DNA of 64,000 bases from Synchiropus splendidus (Eukaryota; Chordata; Actinopteri; Syngnathiformes; Callionymidae): NCBI RefSeq assembly GCF_027744825.2, contig NC_071334.1, positions 66,995,437 to 67,059,436 of the forward strand, written 5' to 3'. Position 1 is the first letter of the stretch, and each line of letters starts with the position of its first letter. Made by a program: the position numbers and the translations under genes. Below are positions 24,301-38,711 of this stretch, piece after piece. Below the pieces are notes generated by a model. It saw only the letters and a program-made list of their open reading frames with translations, searched no databases and had not been told where the DNA came from.

Positions 24301-25299
24301 AAGCTGGCTCGCAAATTAACAAGTCATCCGGATGTTATTTTCAAAATAAGACATGTTTATGTAATTATCAGATAACGAGACATATAAATAAACATTATGT
24401 TTCAACTGTAGCCATCATTTTCTTCTTTTGCTTTTCAGTGTATTATAGATTTGGCACAATATATGTAAAAAAATAGACACACGACTATAAGATCAAAATA
24501 TTTTGTTGATGTTTTGAGATGGTAATAACATTAGAGGATTGTTTTCTAATGGTACGTTGATATTGAAAGGTGGAATTTTCAACTGCGGGTCGTTACCGAC
24601 GTTGGCGTGACAGAGCGGCTTTTATCTTGTAGCGTTAGAGGATTCAACTTCCGTTAGATTGCAATCCCAGACTCGTGTGCTTGACCGAAACATTTTGAAG
24701 CGCTGGGGATTGTTTTGTTCGGGAAGGCTGCCTCGTCTGTCATTCCGACATTCACCGGTCCTGTGTACGAAGGGCGGTCAGAGTCAGGGATCGCTCATTT
24801 CTGGGTGATAACTAGCCTTTTATCAGCATTCCGTGTGTGAAGATGGTATTTTAGAACTGACCCTTTACTTAAAAATCCTCATGTGAAAAACATTTCACTG
24901 CCAGTTGTAGTAATACTCTGCAGGCTATGACCATCGAGCAGATCCTATTTGAATCAACTGCCTGTCCATAACATAGACTCTGTCATTCCATGAGTCAACG
25001 CATGCTGCATTGCCTCAAGAGTGTGCCACTACAGGGTGTCATATTACATTTCGACAAGGACCGAGTGCTGCTCAGTCATGAATGCTGAGGATACCATGAA
25101 GTGCAGATATAGGCTAGGCCCATCCCCAAATCTGTGTGACGCTAATCTCTCTAATAGCCTCGAGCAGATCGCCTATTGCCAAACGATTAAGAGGTCAAAG
25201 GTCTCTTGGGGGATTTCTCCAGCAAGTTGCAAGCTGAGTCACCTGTTCTATATTGTAGTGTTTGATTTTCATCCACATCCACTAAAGATGAAAATGGAT

Positions 25300-25300
<1 letters not shown>
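24300..25300. other. non-coding region upstream of the acvr2a promoter
   Basis: Most is AT-rich. A CpG-bearing patch at about 24,590-24,800 (GGGTCGTTACCGACGTTGGCG, ACGAAGGGCGGTCAGAG) could be an additional promoter or first exon, but no credible coding frame or donor can be confirmed. Nothing else is seen. Confidence 0.35.

Positions 25301-25301
<1 letters not shown>

Positions 25302-25348
<47 letters not shown>
25302..25348. repeat. (AT)n microsatellite
   Basis: About 23 TA dinucleotides in a row. They generate artificial IY-repeat reading frames. Confidence 0.95.
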
Positions 25349-25351
<3 letters not shown>

Positions 25352-25629
25352 GCTGCAGCACTTTTCCCCTCTTGGTGTCATTCAAGTACCTCATATTATT
25401 CCTTTCTGATGATGTAATTACACACATTTCCCCCATCTATCACACTGTGTCTCTATTTGTCCTCTATAAGGATTTGGTTGGTAGGGTGATTGTGTCAGCT
25501 GTCCGTCATTCTTGGTGACCTTTGACGGCATTTCACAGTCGGACTTCCTGTATATTTTCATCGCCAGACATCCAGCGATTTACTTTCAAGAGTCAAACCA
25601 AGGTGAAACATACATGCATACCTTGTCAA

Positions 25630-25945
25630 TTAACCACGGCTTAGTCCTGTTCAGGGTTGCGGGGAGTGCTGGGGATTATCCCAGTGGTCACTGGGTGAGA
25701 GGCAGCAATACTACACCCTGGACAGGTCACCAGCCCATGGCAGGACACACACACCGTTCGCGCTCACATGCACACCTAGGAGCAATTTTAGTGTCCAACT
25801 TTACCTAGTGACCATGTCATGGGGAGGAAACTGGAGTACTCTGGAAACAGGGCACAAGGAGAACATGCAAACTCCACCCAGAGCTGGAGTTTAACCCTGA
25901 ACCTTCCCGCTGAAAGGCAGCAGTGCTAACCATTTCGCCTCTGCC
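25630..25945 (-). repeat. teleost interspersed repeat with tRNA-like head
   Basis: Read on the minus strand, it starts with a tRNA-like segment (GGTTAGCACTGCTGCC, then GGTTCAGGGTT resembling A and B boxes). It continues through the well-known body (GTTTGCATGTTCTCC, TTTCCTCCCC, GTGTGAATGTG-like words) and CCAGGGTGTAG. Other copies here are at 55030-55265, 55772-55852 and, as a tail piece, 42920-42975. The head resembles a pol III SINE. I recognise the family as common in fish but cannot assign its class. Confidence 0.65.
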
Positions 25946-25949
25946 AGAG

Positions 25950-28900
25950 TTTCAGTCAGACCAAAAAAAAAAACCACCCCTGATGCAATAGTCCTCTCAA
26001 ATGGCTCCATCCAGCTGCACTCCGATGGGTGAACCTTGCCTTATTTCAGGTAACAATTCAACTACCTGTGGCAGTGGCCTCATTAGTTTGATCGTGGCCT
26101 TCATTGAAGGTGAAGAAATAAGCTGCTTTGATTGCACAGGCGCCATCACTTATAATCTCTGATTTTCCCATAGGCCCTTTTGGAAGCCTGGGACTCACAG
26201 TGGAGGTTTTAGCATGTAGTAATTGCCTTAATCACGCCATGAGTAAACATTTATTGATTAAAAAAAATAAGATAGCATACGATATAATGAATGAAATATT
26301 AAAGAGAAAATAAAGAAAACATGTTTATACATACAGTGTGTGTGTATATATATATATGTTTTTTTTCGTAGTAGCTGGAGGGGATACAAGGATTTCAAGA
26401 AAATAACCAGTTAAATAACCAATAAATAATGTAAATGGTGATACTATTGGGGCATACTTTCGGGAGTCATCACTAAAGAAATACATAATGAAAGACATTT
26501 AAAATTAATAAGTAAAAGAACATGCTGCAATGGAGCAGAATATTTTAATTCATGCAAATTAAGGGTTAGACTTTAGATTAGGTAACATGCATTTCTGTAA
26601 AAAAATTACTTACATGTGTGTATAACCATCATACTAGGCTGTAACTGATCAATATAAAGTACTAAACACTTTACCCTGGAATCGTCCCTGAAAGTTCACT
26701 CAAAACAACAATGTTATTACTGATTATTAACAGTAAATAAGCATGTAATTGTCTTATTTATATTTAATCTGTAGTCCGTAATTTAAATTGTAGCCAAAAA
26801 GGTTATTTCATGGATGAAATATGCACTAGCATCGAGGAGAAATTGTTGAAAGGGGTGGTCAAAATAAATTTAAAAATACCTGAGAAATAATGTATGAATT
26901 GTGACTTCAAGTTGATCTATCATGCTCTTCCATGTTTCAAGCATTATCCACAGTGTTGCCAAGATGAAGCGTCACCTTAACATACAGTGAGGTGTGAAAC
27001 AACAATGTCACGTAATATAGTATTTAAGTAACTTAGTTTAGAAAATAGGCTTGCACAATGCCATACCCCTCTACGTGATCGTTCATGTAACCAGCAAAAG
27101 CACCTGTCTGTGAGGGATGTGGACACACACACGAGCCATTCCAAAAGATAACGGCGATGTTTTTGAAAGGGGGCCACAGGCTGCGTGTTCCTCAACATCT
27201 CAGCACACAATCACAGGTCAAACTTAAGCTGCTTTTATTGATACAGTGATTGATTTTTGTGACTGGTTGATACAACGTTGCCCATTTCTTTTCTATTGTA
27301 CTTGTCAATTTAAACAAAACGTTTCAAGCAGGCATTTTGCAAACTTTAACATGAAATAACTTGAAAAATTTGATCTTAATGTGAAACTACTACATCAGTA
27401 TGTGAGATTTGATTACTGAGTACTAGTACTGAGAAACCTTTATCAAACAGTACATGAAACATCAAAGTCAACCATTAAACTCAGCGCTGGATGACGCTAA
27501 CTGGGTGATGTCAAAGAGTCACATTTGGTCCACGGGACCTACAGTGTCTACCATATCATGACTGCTTGGCTGGAAAGCTTTAGCACAAAAGTGTGTGATG
27601 AAAAACAAACTTGTAATGGGTGAGGTTTGAAAATAAATGCATGTGAACTCCTCATTCTGTCATAACATTCTGCATTCAAGTGAGAGCAGGCTAGTCTGAT
27701 CTAGTTTGAAATTCTGAAGGCCTTTCAAGTATTCTCTAAACACACAAAGAAGAGTTCAGTGCTCCATAATAATAACGAAACCATTGTGTCATGACGGATG
27801 TGTTTTGATTTTGAGAAGGTCTGCCCTACGAGCTTTGAAGAGACACAAGTCCTTAGAAATAGCGGCGCTCTAAATGCTCATTTCACCTCCGGTGAGCTTG
27901 ATCAAAAAACTAATCCCATCCTTCAATCTTTCCTGGGATGCTTTTATTGTACATTGTTTGCACGCCAGTCTAACAAGGCTTCGTCAAATAAATAAATCAA
28001 ATGAAACAATGGCCCCGCTGGTGACTGGCTGTGCCATGGATTGTGCCTTGCTTGAGAAGGGAAGACCTTCAGTTCTGGAGATTTACTGCCTGGCTAATCC
28101 CATTACTCAAATATCAGATGCCAAATCCTCTCTAATGGCATTACACGTGCCAGAATTACGTATGATGATGCTTGCTAATGAGCGCTCAGCAGATATACCT
28201 TACTGGAACCAGTGGCACACACGTTTGGCCTCATGGCTCTGCAGGCCTTAATGGACTCAGTATTGAGTGTCGAGGGAAGTCAAATTTATCGACAAAGTGC
28301 TTTTAACAAAAGCAGATTGGTTCAAAGTGTGATGCAGTGAAGAAGGACTAAGAATATGTCGGCGGCAGGAAGCCAGTGTGGGGAGGGATTAATAGCTGAG
28401 ACCTTTACTATTTGTGGCGAGATGAAGCCTTAAGATAAAAAGCGGGTATTTAACCGCAAAATCCGGAAGCGAGCGATGTTGCTCTGATGAATCCTGATGC
28501 CATCATCGGTTATAGAGATTGTCCATTGTGAGTTATAATAATCGGATATATAACTCCAGACAGGACTTGGTGAGACTCAAGTCCTTTGCAGAACAGGTGG
28601 TAAGGTAGTATGGGTCTGTTGCAGTGTCAGCCATGTTTTGCTGAGTCATCTGGAGGAGCAGAATGAATGAATTGCATTGAATGAAATGAATGGATAAATA
28701 TCTGCCTACATGCAATATTTTCTCATCAGAACATATGTTTGTGATTGTGTTCAAATGTCATGTTTTTGTTCTTCACTTTTACCCGAAAAAAACATTGCTA
28801 TTTAATAAGCACAGTAGGTGAGATAGTACGAAGGTCGCCGTGTATAGAACAGTTCACCAACTGTGATTAAAATAAATCATCCATTATAAATGTGCAAAAA

Positions 28901-31370
28901 GTGCAATGATATGGCTTAATCAAATCACCAGAAAAAAACAATAATCTAAAGAAAAAAAATCCAATAAAACAACCGAATCCTATTGTTTTATTCGGCTTCA
29001 GGTCAGTGATGAATTAATCTCCAAATGTTAATCTTAACAGTAGAATGTTTTTTTTTTTTTAATAGAGCTGGTGGCAGAGTCTGTGGTCTATGTGAAAATT
29101 AATTTTATGTACACTTCTTTATTTATTTTGGGCTGTGGTTTCATGATATTGCTGACACATCATCCGCCAATGGACCACATGGATTGTTATTCCAGCCGAA
29201 ACTGGATCAGAAGATGTTTCTTTCAAAGTCAAAAGCACAGAATTTTAATTTAATTTAATCTGGATGATGCAACACAGCACCTGCAAATAAAGGCTGTTTT
29301 ATCAAAATGCAAGCTTTAAAAAATGAAGTTAAAAAAGCAACATAATAAACATTGCAAATACCAATACAGAAATACGTAATTTTAGAAGCAAATTGAGAAA
29401 ATGACGCTCTAGTTGTAATATGTATGGAATGAAGAAAGGGCATACAAGTTTTTTTTTGTGTTTTTTTTTAACGACATAAACAGTTAAAAAATGATAATGT
29501 GCAGGATGGATTGGTAGATTCTATTTGAATAAATCATATTTTAGTCAGGAACTTCGCTGTTTTTGTGGTTATTTTAAATCTAATTTTGTTCTGAGTGCAA
29601 TGAGCAGTTTTTCTAACAAACAGGACTGTCAACAAATAAATCAGCAATATGCTGTCAGTGCCACCCTGCAAAACATACAAGGTTACAGAGGCAAACAAGT
29701 TTTTAATTCCCATGCTCATAATAAATATTGCGTGCAGCTAAAAGCAGAGGAGAATATAAAGCGACACGGGGTCCTGATCGCTGCTCAGGCTCTAAAATCG
29801 AAGTGTCTCCTTTTGCACTACATGGGAAAATGATTTACATGGCTGCTTTGGGCTTGTCGCGATGCCACTCTGGGCGATTTATCTTGTCTTGGCTCTGTGC
29901 AGCAGGAGCCATCCAACCACCCCCGCGCCTGGTTTTTATGTTGTTTCAGCATGAATGATCTTTTCCATTGACAGCTTTGTTCATCCCTGCAGGCAGATCT
30001 GCACCTGTAACCAAAGCCCGGTGGATACCGGCCTAATTACTGTTCTCATCTGGCACCCAGCTGCCTTTCCTTGTCCTTGCACGAACCTTTACAGCAAACC
30101 ACAGATGATGCGGCATTAGCAGGTTAACAATGCGCCTTTGCCACGGCTGTTTCAGCTGCCGCACAAATTGCTCAACCTGTGTCCGTGAGAAGGAAGAGAG
30201 CGAAGGATTGCAGGGGTTTCTAGGTCAGAGGGACATTAGCTGCAGAAGGGAAGCGCACGCGAAATGCCCAGCCAATCGCTGACAACAGTTCGCACTTATG
30301 TCATAGAGGCAGGTATCGCTGTCTCCTTAATCCCCAGCGTGCCTGCCGTGATCTGTAACAGCTTCTGTTTTTACACCAAGACATGCAAGGGCTGTCAGCA
30401 GAAGATCAGGATCCACAACAACAGGCTCAGATCAGGAGGAGGACGGTAGAGTTTCGTGTGCGGAAAAAGGTTAATGGGTTTAATACCTGATAAATAAAAA
30501 AGCACATGCCTAGTGTGAGAGAGAGAGTATCCAGCGAGTGGGCGTTGACTAAGCGCGGCAACCTTCAAGACCTGCAGTGAGGTCAAATGAAGCATATATT
30601 TTGATGCTGGATGATCTTATCAAGCTAAACCAGATGATGGCTCAGTGTTTCATAGAAGGACATGTTTACATGAGGGAAAGAATTCAGTTTGTGAGAAAAA
30701 GATTCCCGCACAAAGACAGTTAGCGCTGCTTCTTTGCCGTGACTCTGCGACTGATGTGCCACTGACAGCTCTCAATTTAATGCTTGGACGTCCATAAATA
30801 CTCATCAACATGACCGGGCTGGTTTGAAAATAACACAAAGTAAAAGTTGAGCCGCTCCATGCTCTGAGCATGACGGAACCGTTATGCAATTGTAATCCAA
30901 TACTCGGTTACGGTTTTAGACAAGGTGTTGCTGTCCATTTGTGGGCCGCATAAAGAGATGTCGTGCAAGAAGGTAGAAAAGTACGTCAAGTTTTTGTTGT
31001 TGTTTTTGTGAGTTAAATCACACCAGGTCGATTTCCAACTGACAAACTCCTTTTTAAAATGCCACCTCAGTGATCATTTGAAAACTAGTTGTAACGATCA
31101 TTGCTAATGATCTATGAAAATGTAATTTCCTATTCAGCAATAGAAATCAATTATGTGTCTGAAAAAAAACCACTTTTATTTAGTTGTGGACAAGGGACCA
31201 AAACGCTGATATAATTTGTCCACTACCTTCACTGCATAATTTAATTATTAATGAAACGAGGTCAAAATATATGTATCTTAGTAAAGTATTAAATTCAAAG
31301 CCGCACAAAACCTGTTTCTACAAACATTGTTACACAGTGAAATAATTTTGTCTCTGTCATACTGCATATT
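25950..31370. other. intergenic, no gene seen
   Basis: It holds one copy of an unclassified repeat (26669-26780) and little other repeat sequence. Segments at about 27,860-28,250 and 29,990-30,440 are high-complexity, repeat-poor and less AT-rich than the flanks. They include homeodomain-type words such as CTAATGGCATTA (28,133) and GCTAATGAGCGC (28,173). They may be conserved regulatory DNA, but open frames across them lack any recognisable domain. Confidence 0.35.
26669..26780. repeat. unclassified dispersed repeat, copy 2
   Basis: TTTACCCTGGAATCGTCCC, TGAAAGTTCACTC and TGATTATTAACAGTAAATAA align with the copies at 4781 and 38031. Confidence 0.45.
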
Positions 31371-31373
31371 GGA

Positions 31374-31406
<33 letters not shown>
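31374..31406. repeat. (TA)n microsatellite
   Basis: About 16 TA units. Confidence 0.9.
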
Positions 31407-31413
<7 letters not shown>

Positions 31414-32888
31414 TTCTGAAAAATACTTGACTGTATAGTCATCATCATGACTAAAGCTGATAGCTTTATCCAATTAATTTAATTCCATTTTTCATGCTAG
31501 AATATACAGAGGACATATACAGGTTATTTATTTAATTAAGTTGTGTTACAAAAGTTTGTGAAGTAATTGCTGAATTAAAAAACGTTAGGCATGTTAGGTG
31601 ATTGCAGCTTTGGAAAATGCAGTACCTCAAGGAGGAAGTTTTGTTCGAAGTGACTTGTTTTTGAACTGCATTCTTCACTTCATAGATTGAGAGAGGAGGG
31701 GCTACTGCTAATGGAGACGGTGACATCAGCGGGTGTTTGGCGCCACTTATCTCCTCAGGATCTCCCAGCTGCCCTGGCATTTCCTGCAGCTGGTAGCATT
31801 CCACTACACTCAAGTTTCAAGATTGTTCTTAGTGAGGCACACGTTTAGCTGAAATAATTCATAATTGGACAAGAGATTGCAGCAAATTTTAACAAATACA
31901 GTACATGTTAAAATAATCTTATTTTATAAAAGAAATTCTGGGGCTGATTTGCATGTACCAAACACATTGACTCCAATTTTGTGTGGGGGACTGGACCAGG
32001 ATGATTTTGAGTCTCGTGGTTTACATGGAGCAAATTCAGAGACACAAGCCTGAGACGGCAACTTAATGACACTGCGCAGCATCGCAGACCTTGGTAAGGA
32101 GTAAAGTGAGATGACTGATTAGTGAGTCATGAAAAATAGCTGAAATGAAACACTGAAAAACAAGCTTTCAACTGCTGCATGGTTGGTAGCTGTCAGAGAA
32201 GGATTTGGGACAACGGTTTTGATTACAGGAATGCAGAATTTTTCAGGACAGCTGGACACCGTGGACTCAAAATAAAACAGACGCGTAAAGGGTTTCAACA
32301 CTCGCAACCAAATGTTACAATTGGGGACAAACTAGTGTTAAGAAGACTGTTGTAGCTCATGGTGAGTTATTTTGCTTTACAAAAATCAACGGTCAAAAAA
32401 ATTAAACAATACATGTAACAGGTAGGCCATACTTTTTACAAATACTTTTGAATATATTTGAAGATGCTCTATCTGCCAGGAAAAAACAAAGGCAACATGT
32501 TTAGCAAGTTTTGGCACTCGCAACCCTTCTGTAAATGTACACATAGGGTTGCTTGTGCCAGCATGTTTTATTGGTGCAACAGCAGACTTTCGTTGGAACT
32601 ATTTATATCCACATTACCTCCGTGCAATTGGGAGCAAACCGTTGCCAAAAAACAGCTTAAAGGGGTCCTATTATAAGTAATCAAACTCCTAGACTACCTT
32701 TATGTCAAAATAAAACTTTAAATGTTTGTATAAACTCAGTTATATTCAGTTAAAGTTTACAAAATTACCGCTTACACAGAAATAATGACAAGACAAAAAA
32801 ACAAAAACACAAAAGAAATCATTGTCTTTGTATGTGAGGCCCCTGTTGAAGACTGTAGCAGATGAGGAGAGATTTTTCGGATTGATGT

Positions 32889-33222
32889 TGCGTTCCAACT
32901 ACCTTGGAAGTGGGAACTCAGATCTGGGAATGTCAACACAGCCTTCAACACAGTTCCAACTATCAAATTTGAGCGAATCCGTCCATGAAAGATATTCTCT
33001 CAACTTCTTGATGAACGTTCACTCCATTTGCAACAAGAAAACACGCTGGATGAAGAGGAAACCCAAATTTGTTTTTGTTTTTTTTGCAGAGATTTTAAAC
33101 TTCCTGTTTCGGGTTGGGGAAGCCATCTTGGATTGTGTACTTGGGGCAATAAGGACGCTCCGATTTCAGGTGACACATCCAGGGGGTGTAACAGGGGACT
33201 TCCGAGTTCAACTAGAATGTAC
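32889..33222. mobile_element. probable MITE with 'ttccaact-cggaagt' ends
   Basis: The left end GCGTTCCAACTACCTTGGAAG and the right end ACTTCCGAGTTCAACTAGAA (reverse complement TTCTAGTTGAACTCGGAAGT) are imperfect inverted repeats about 330 bp apart. The class is not assigned. The flanking target duplication is unclear. Confidence 0.4.
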
Positions 33223-33936
33223 TTAAAGATATATTTTTATGGTCATGAGATGAATATCAAAACGTCCTCCATTGTTTCCGGGTCTCTCAGTCGGCTCACT
33301 CCTGGATTGGTTATATTCCATTGTACATTGCAGTTCAGGTCAAAAATGGTGCACTCTCCCCACACTTAAAGATTTTTGATCATAAATATCGGACAAAGTC
33401 AGAATATTGTAAAAAAAACAAAAAACAAAAAACATTTGCCTCTGTCATCATACATCCTCTTTATGGCAAATTTTACTTTGGTTCTAAACAGATGACAAGG
33501 GGAACATATCCTCTGATGCATTGATTAATGGAATTTCTGGTGTAACCAGGCCAAGACTGTCTATATATAGAAGTATGGCGCCAAAGCTTTTGGGATCGTT
33601 TCGAATGAACATGTTTATTTTAAGGAATTTAAAATGAAAGGCAGTTTTTTAACCCCTCTTTAAGTCCACTGTCACTCCATGAAGAAATAATGAACTTCTT
33701 GCTCATGAATAAATGAAGCCAGAGCCACTCTGATCTTCACACGTGCGCACACACACAGTAATGAACTTCCGCCCGGCAACTATGCTGTGCAAGACAATTC
33801 CAGCTCCTCTCACACTCACATGGCACTGCCAGCACATCTTGCCATTAGCCCTAGGTTGGTCGACTCCAGACGATGTTTCCAATCTCTCACACCATCTGCT
33901 CTTCGCCTTGGCACTATCAAAGAATGCAGCTCCTTC

Positions 33937-33968
33937 CTCTTCCTCCTACTCCTCCTCCTCCTCATCTT
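33937..33968. repeat. (TCC)n-rich tract
   Basis: Imperfect CTC/TCC triplet run. Confidence 0.8.
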
Positions 33969-34837
33969 CCCTCAGAGGCTGGCCATCTTTTGAGGAGGTG
34001 GGATCGTACTGAGACATGAAACTTGTGGTGAATATCAGAAGAAGCACAATTCATCCTTCTTCAGAAACTCCCTGCTCTATGTGATAACGTCAGTAACCAA
34101 ACACAGACAACTAATGTGATCAATAGTACCATAAAGACAGGACACTAAAAACAAGACGCCATTAACGTGAGAAACATTGGCAGCTAATAGCGCAATAACG
34201 TCGATAACATTCCCCATTTATTTCCAGGAAAGGACGACTTTGATGGATTTTAATTTCTCTGGCGGGAAAGTTGATTGTAGCTTTCAAACAGTCGATATTT
34301 ATGTGTCAGTCATTGATAAATCTGTCTTATAAAAGGCATACAGAACAGAGAATGATCGAGCAGCATAGAAAGAAAAAAATGTTGATCAGTCACTTTTTCT
34401 TTTGTTATCTATTTTATGTATAATAACTACGCTAATATTACGTTTACGAGCTAAGATAAAATTCAAATTCTTAACTAATAAATGATTCTCAGACTTTTCT
34501 AGGTCACATCACACATTATCATCAAGGTAGATATCTAAGGAGTGGAAAAAAGGGGGAGGATTATCATAGGAATTCTAGGTCCCCATGCCAGACAGGGGCA
34601 CAGAGATCGACCCCTAATACAATCATGATATCGACAAAATGATATGACACCCTTATAAACCCTGTATTGCTTTTCACCACAGTTGGTTTGACTGTCTGCC
34701 TGCCTGTTTAAAATGACTTGCAAAGTTATGGACTCATTTGAATGAAATATTTGCGAAATGTGTAAAAGAATTTTGGGAGTGAGCTAGATCATTTTTACAC
34801 AACAATTGAAGTATTCTTTACATAAGGTATATTACAT

Positions 34838-34890
34838 CCTCTGGAATATAAGTCGCAGTTTCACTGGTCTGGCGACTTACAGGTTTGACT
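34838..34890. repeat. terminal fragment of the 'ataagtcgca' DNA element
   Basis: CCTCTGGAATATAAGTCGCAG followed by GGCGACTTACAGG matches the end type of the element at 45968 (TTCCTGGAGTATAAATTGCAC). Only the end is left. Confidence 0.45.
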
Positions 34891-35692
34891 TGAATAGAAT
34901 AAGAAGCTGGTACCTCATGTCCTAAACAATACACAGTAAATAAATATTTTTGGACACTTGAAAGAAAATCACAGAGTAAAGGATTTAATAAGTTTTTGGT
35001 GAGGTACATCCTGTCTGGTTGTACCCACGACCTGTGTTTACTGTTTTGCAGTGTACGAGCATCAACTCCTTCTGTTTGTTTGTCTCCTGTGGTCCCATAA
35101 GATATCGGAACGCCACACCATTTTCACTGGATGTTCACGCTCCTGATAGCTCCTATTGTGATGCTCACTCCTTGCCACTGAAACTAAAATGAAACATTTC
35201 GATGATTCCGCCTGCTAGCGTGCATCATGCAATGGCTTTACCAAACAATAACTTTGTTTTTCACCTTCTATTAAATTAAGTATAGATTTTTGTTTAAAAT
35301 AAAACCTGATCTAGTCCGCACTGCCCGTCTTTTAAGCTAGTAATGACTCTTTCTTGGTGCTTGTCTTTCACGTTGATGTAGCTTTTGTCACTTCTCTATT
35401 CTATTGAGGGACACGAGCCGCCATCTCATTTCTCTTGCTTTGCCGACTCTGTCTCATTTTTCTTCCTCCAAGGCTCATTTTCATTGTGTCCTCCTGGATC
35501 TGCAGTTTTATCTCACATCTACATCATCCCCTTTAAATTCAGGAGGAGATAGCTTTACTTGACTCTCACACAGCTCTCAGCTAAATTTATGCTACACCTT
35601 ATCTCTTTGTGCTTTGTGGGACTGGGTTTGCTTCTCCAATAGTTGTGCAAGGCGATCTTGAATGCACTAATAAACAATTTGGGTTTGAAACG

Positions 35693-36350
<658 letters not shown>

Positions 36351-38030
36351 TACGTATATTTTGTGTGGTAATTCTCAGTACGAAAATTGCTGTTTTAAAT
36401 GGTTATTGATGACATTTCTTTTTTTTTATATCATCTATTTTTGTTGTATTAGCCTGTGCAATCTTGACTTTTGCTTAGGTGGTGAAACCCTGGATTGCAG
36501 GTAGTGAGGATTAGTGTGATGAAACTATTTTACATGGTTTGTGGCATTGTGAGTTTCAGGAAATGCAAGACAAAACTTAAAAAGACAGAATTACCTATCT
36601 TGGCACCTAAATCCAACATCAGAAGCACAGCTTTTGGACCTCGGACAGCATCACAGTAAACATAAACTGTTTATATTTGTTTGTGTCTGCTATGCCAAAC
36701 ATCATTCAGATGTGAATTATTATTATTTTTAGTCAATCAGTCTTACTGTCTCATTTTTTACATCAATATATACCAATACTCTTATTCCCTGAATGATCCC
36801 ACGTCTGCGTAGCTGGTCCATTGTTTGTGCAGGGTTATGACTGGGGGTTCTTACTGAGAAATTCTCCATTACATGCTGCCAAATACAACTTCAGTCATGC
36901 TTCTTTCATGTCATCTGCTCAAATAATAAGGACCTAAAAGGACATATTTGCTTCATAAGCAGATAAAATGCTAACCGAAAATCTAATGGAAACTAATCTA
37001 TTTCGTACTGTCAATGCTCAGGAGGAAGAATCATGATTAAAGCTTGAAGCTGAAGTCATGTAGTTTGTCTTTAACTGTTCCATCTGTATCTGGAGTTGGG
37101 AAGTTAGGCCTCACTGAGATAGAAAAAACTGTCTGGGTCTGATGTAACACCGCACCATCCATCCAGCATCTCTGTGGTGGATTTAAAAGGCTGTTGTTGT
37201 GACTTGTTTTCAGGGTGCAAAATTTGATAACAATCTGTGTGCGGAAATTGGATACTCAACAACAATTCAGCCTGGATAAACTCTCTAAACAAATTACGTA
37301 ATGAAAAAAAAACCCAACACAATTAACTTTGTAAAGTCTGTGAGCTGACAGGAAGCGGCAAATGTGCTATTCTGTGGGGAAGCAAAGGCTGCCAAAAACT
37401 TGTGCACTATATCTTCCATGGAAGCAAACTTAATCCCTCAGTAGCTAAAATCAACAGGGTCACTCTCGAATACTGCTGCTTTCCACCAGAGGGAATGGCA
37501 AAAATCAGGTTTGAGGTGCGCTGTAATGAACCCGAGTCAGATTAGATTTTGTATCCAGAACTAATCAGGATCATTTCATTGTGTGAAAGTGGTGCGAGAA
37601 ACGTGCCTGCACTGTTCTCATTTTGCTTCCACAGGGAGAGGGAAAGTCTGTCTCAACACATTCAGTGCTAATGGAATTGGATTTCAGACGTTCAATTCAT
37701 TTCAAGAAATTGAAAAATGTGTCATTCAAAAATAACTTCATATTTGTGTTTCATTGTTATTTCACTGCCACAAGAGCGTCTTCCATTGGCTTTCTTGCTG
37801 GCACCCGATGGTTTATTTGGGTGGTCAGTATATTGCTCTTTCAAATAACATACTGTATCTTGCATGACTCCAATCAGATATATGTCAGTGCACTTCTGAA
37901 AAAAAACAAACACATTTACAGGGGGAAGAATGATGGTGTTCCCATTCAATTAGGTAAAAAAAAAAAGAATAGACTTCATGATGTTTGGTCTCGGTTGAGC
38001 AAAATTGAAGACTGATTTGTGTCTCGTCCT

Positions 38031-38145
38031 GCCAGAGTATATTTTGACCTGGAATGGTCACTAGAAGGTCACTCTAAGCAACACCACCATCACTGATTAT
38101 TACCAGTCAATAACCAGCATCTTAATAGTTAATGTGTGCTCCTCA
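38031..38145. repeat. unclassified dispersed repeat, copy 3
   Basis: TATTTTGACCTGGAATGGTC, AAGGTCACTCTAA and CACTGATTATTACCAGTCAA align with the copies at 4781 and 26669. Confidence 0.45.
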
Positions 38146-38474
38146 ATTGAATGTGTTACCTGTGGTGAACACATACTGTACAGAATATCTGCCTCTTTTG
38201 GCTTATGTTTTGTTGCAATGATCACAGCAAGCTCAGCTCGGATATTTCCAAGGATGGTGGATTAAAACACACATTGACAACTGTGCACTTCAGAAGGAAC
38301 TTCTGGAATGATGCAGAATGTGTTGTCTGGAATGATGCAGTTTGTTGTCTCTGGCATACTGGTTTTAGCAGAAGCTACCGCTGTGCAACAGGCTCTGACC
38401 TTTCAGGTCATCTGCAAGCTTGAAGAAGCCACTGCAGTTCTGGCAAAATAAGGCCCCCAATGGATGCTCATAGT

Positions 38475-38612
38475 GAGGTTTCATGAAACACTGTCTTCAA
38501 GTTTAGTAGGTGACTCTTTCATTGAAATAGCTGTTCAAAGCCAAATATTATACACTAGACAGTGCCATCTAGTAGCCTCTGAAAATGTGGACACTGTTTC
38601 ATGAAACCCTAT
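38475..38612 (+). mobile_element. short inverted-repeat element (family GTTTCATGAAAC), copy 1
   Basis: It begins GAGGTTTCATGAAACACTGTC and ends GACACTGTTTCATGAAACCC, inverted repeats of about 20 bp. The interior holds AGTGCCATCTAGTAGCCTCTG. Copies occur at 44924-45054 and, in opposite orientation, 48251-48414. It is a non-coding MITE of about 140 bp. Confidence 0.65.
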
Positions 38613-38667
38613 CAAAACTGGATGGTTGTGCGATTTCAACTTTATCTGGGATGAAGAGATTACTAGC

Positions 38668-38711
38668 CATCTATCCATCCATCCATCCCTCCATCCATCC
38701 ATGCATGCATG
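38668..38711. repeat. (CATC)n microsatellite
   Basis: Imperfect CATC/CATG tetranucleotide run. Confidence 0.85.

Larger units (their letters stand above)
31410..35680. other. intergenic, no gene seen
   Basis: It contains a probable MITE (32889-33222), a (TCC)n tract (33937-33968) and an end of the 'ataagtcgca' element (34838-34890). The open frames, including a 134-codon one over the MITE, have no recognisable domain. Confidence 0.5.

Noticed and set aside
24281..24380. Possible divergent coding start (ATGGCGTCATCG) on the plus strand
   Set aside because: The frame is short (about 30 codons), matches no protein I know, and the AAGATGGCG word is better explained as a core-promoter element.
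25021..25518. 165-codon plus-strand frame
   Set aside because: It includes the (AT)n microsatellite and has no recognisable domain on either side.
27874..28251. 125-codon plus-strand frame in a repeat-poor stretch
   Set aside because: No domain and no coding-type conservation can be judged; more likely non-coding regulatory sequence if conserved at all.
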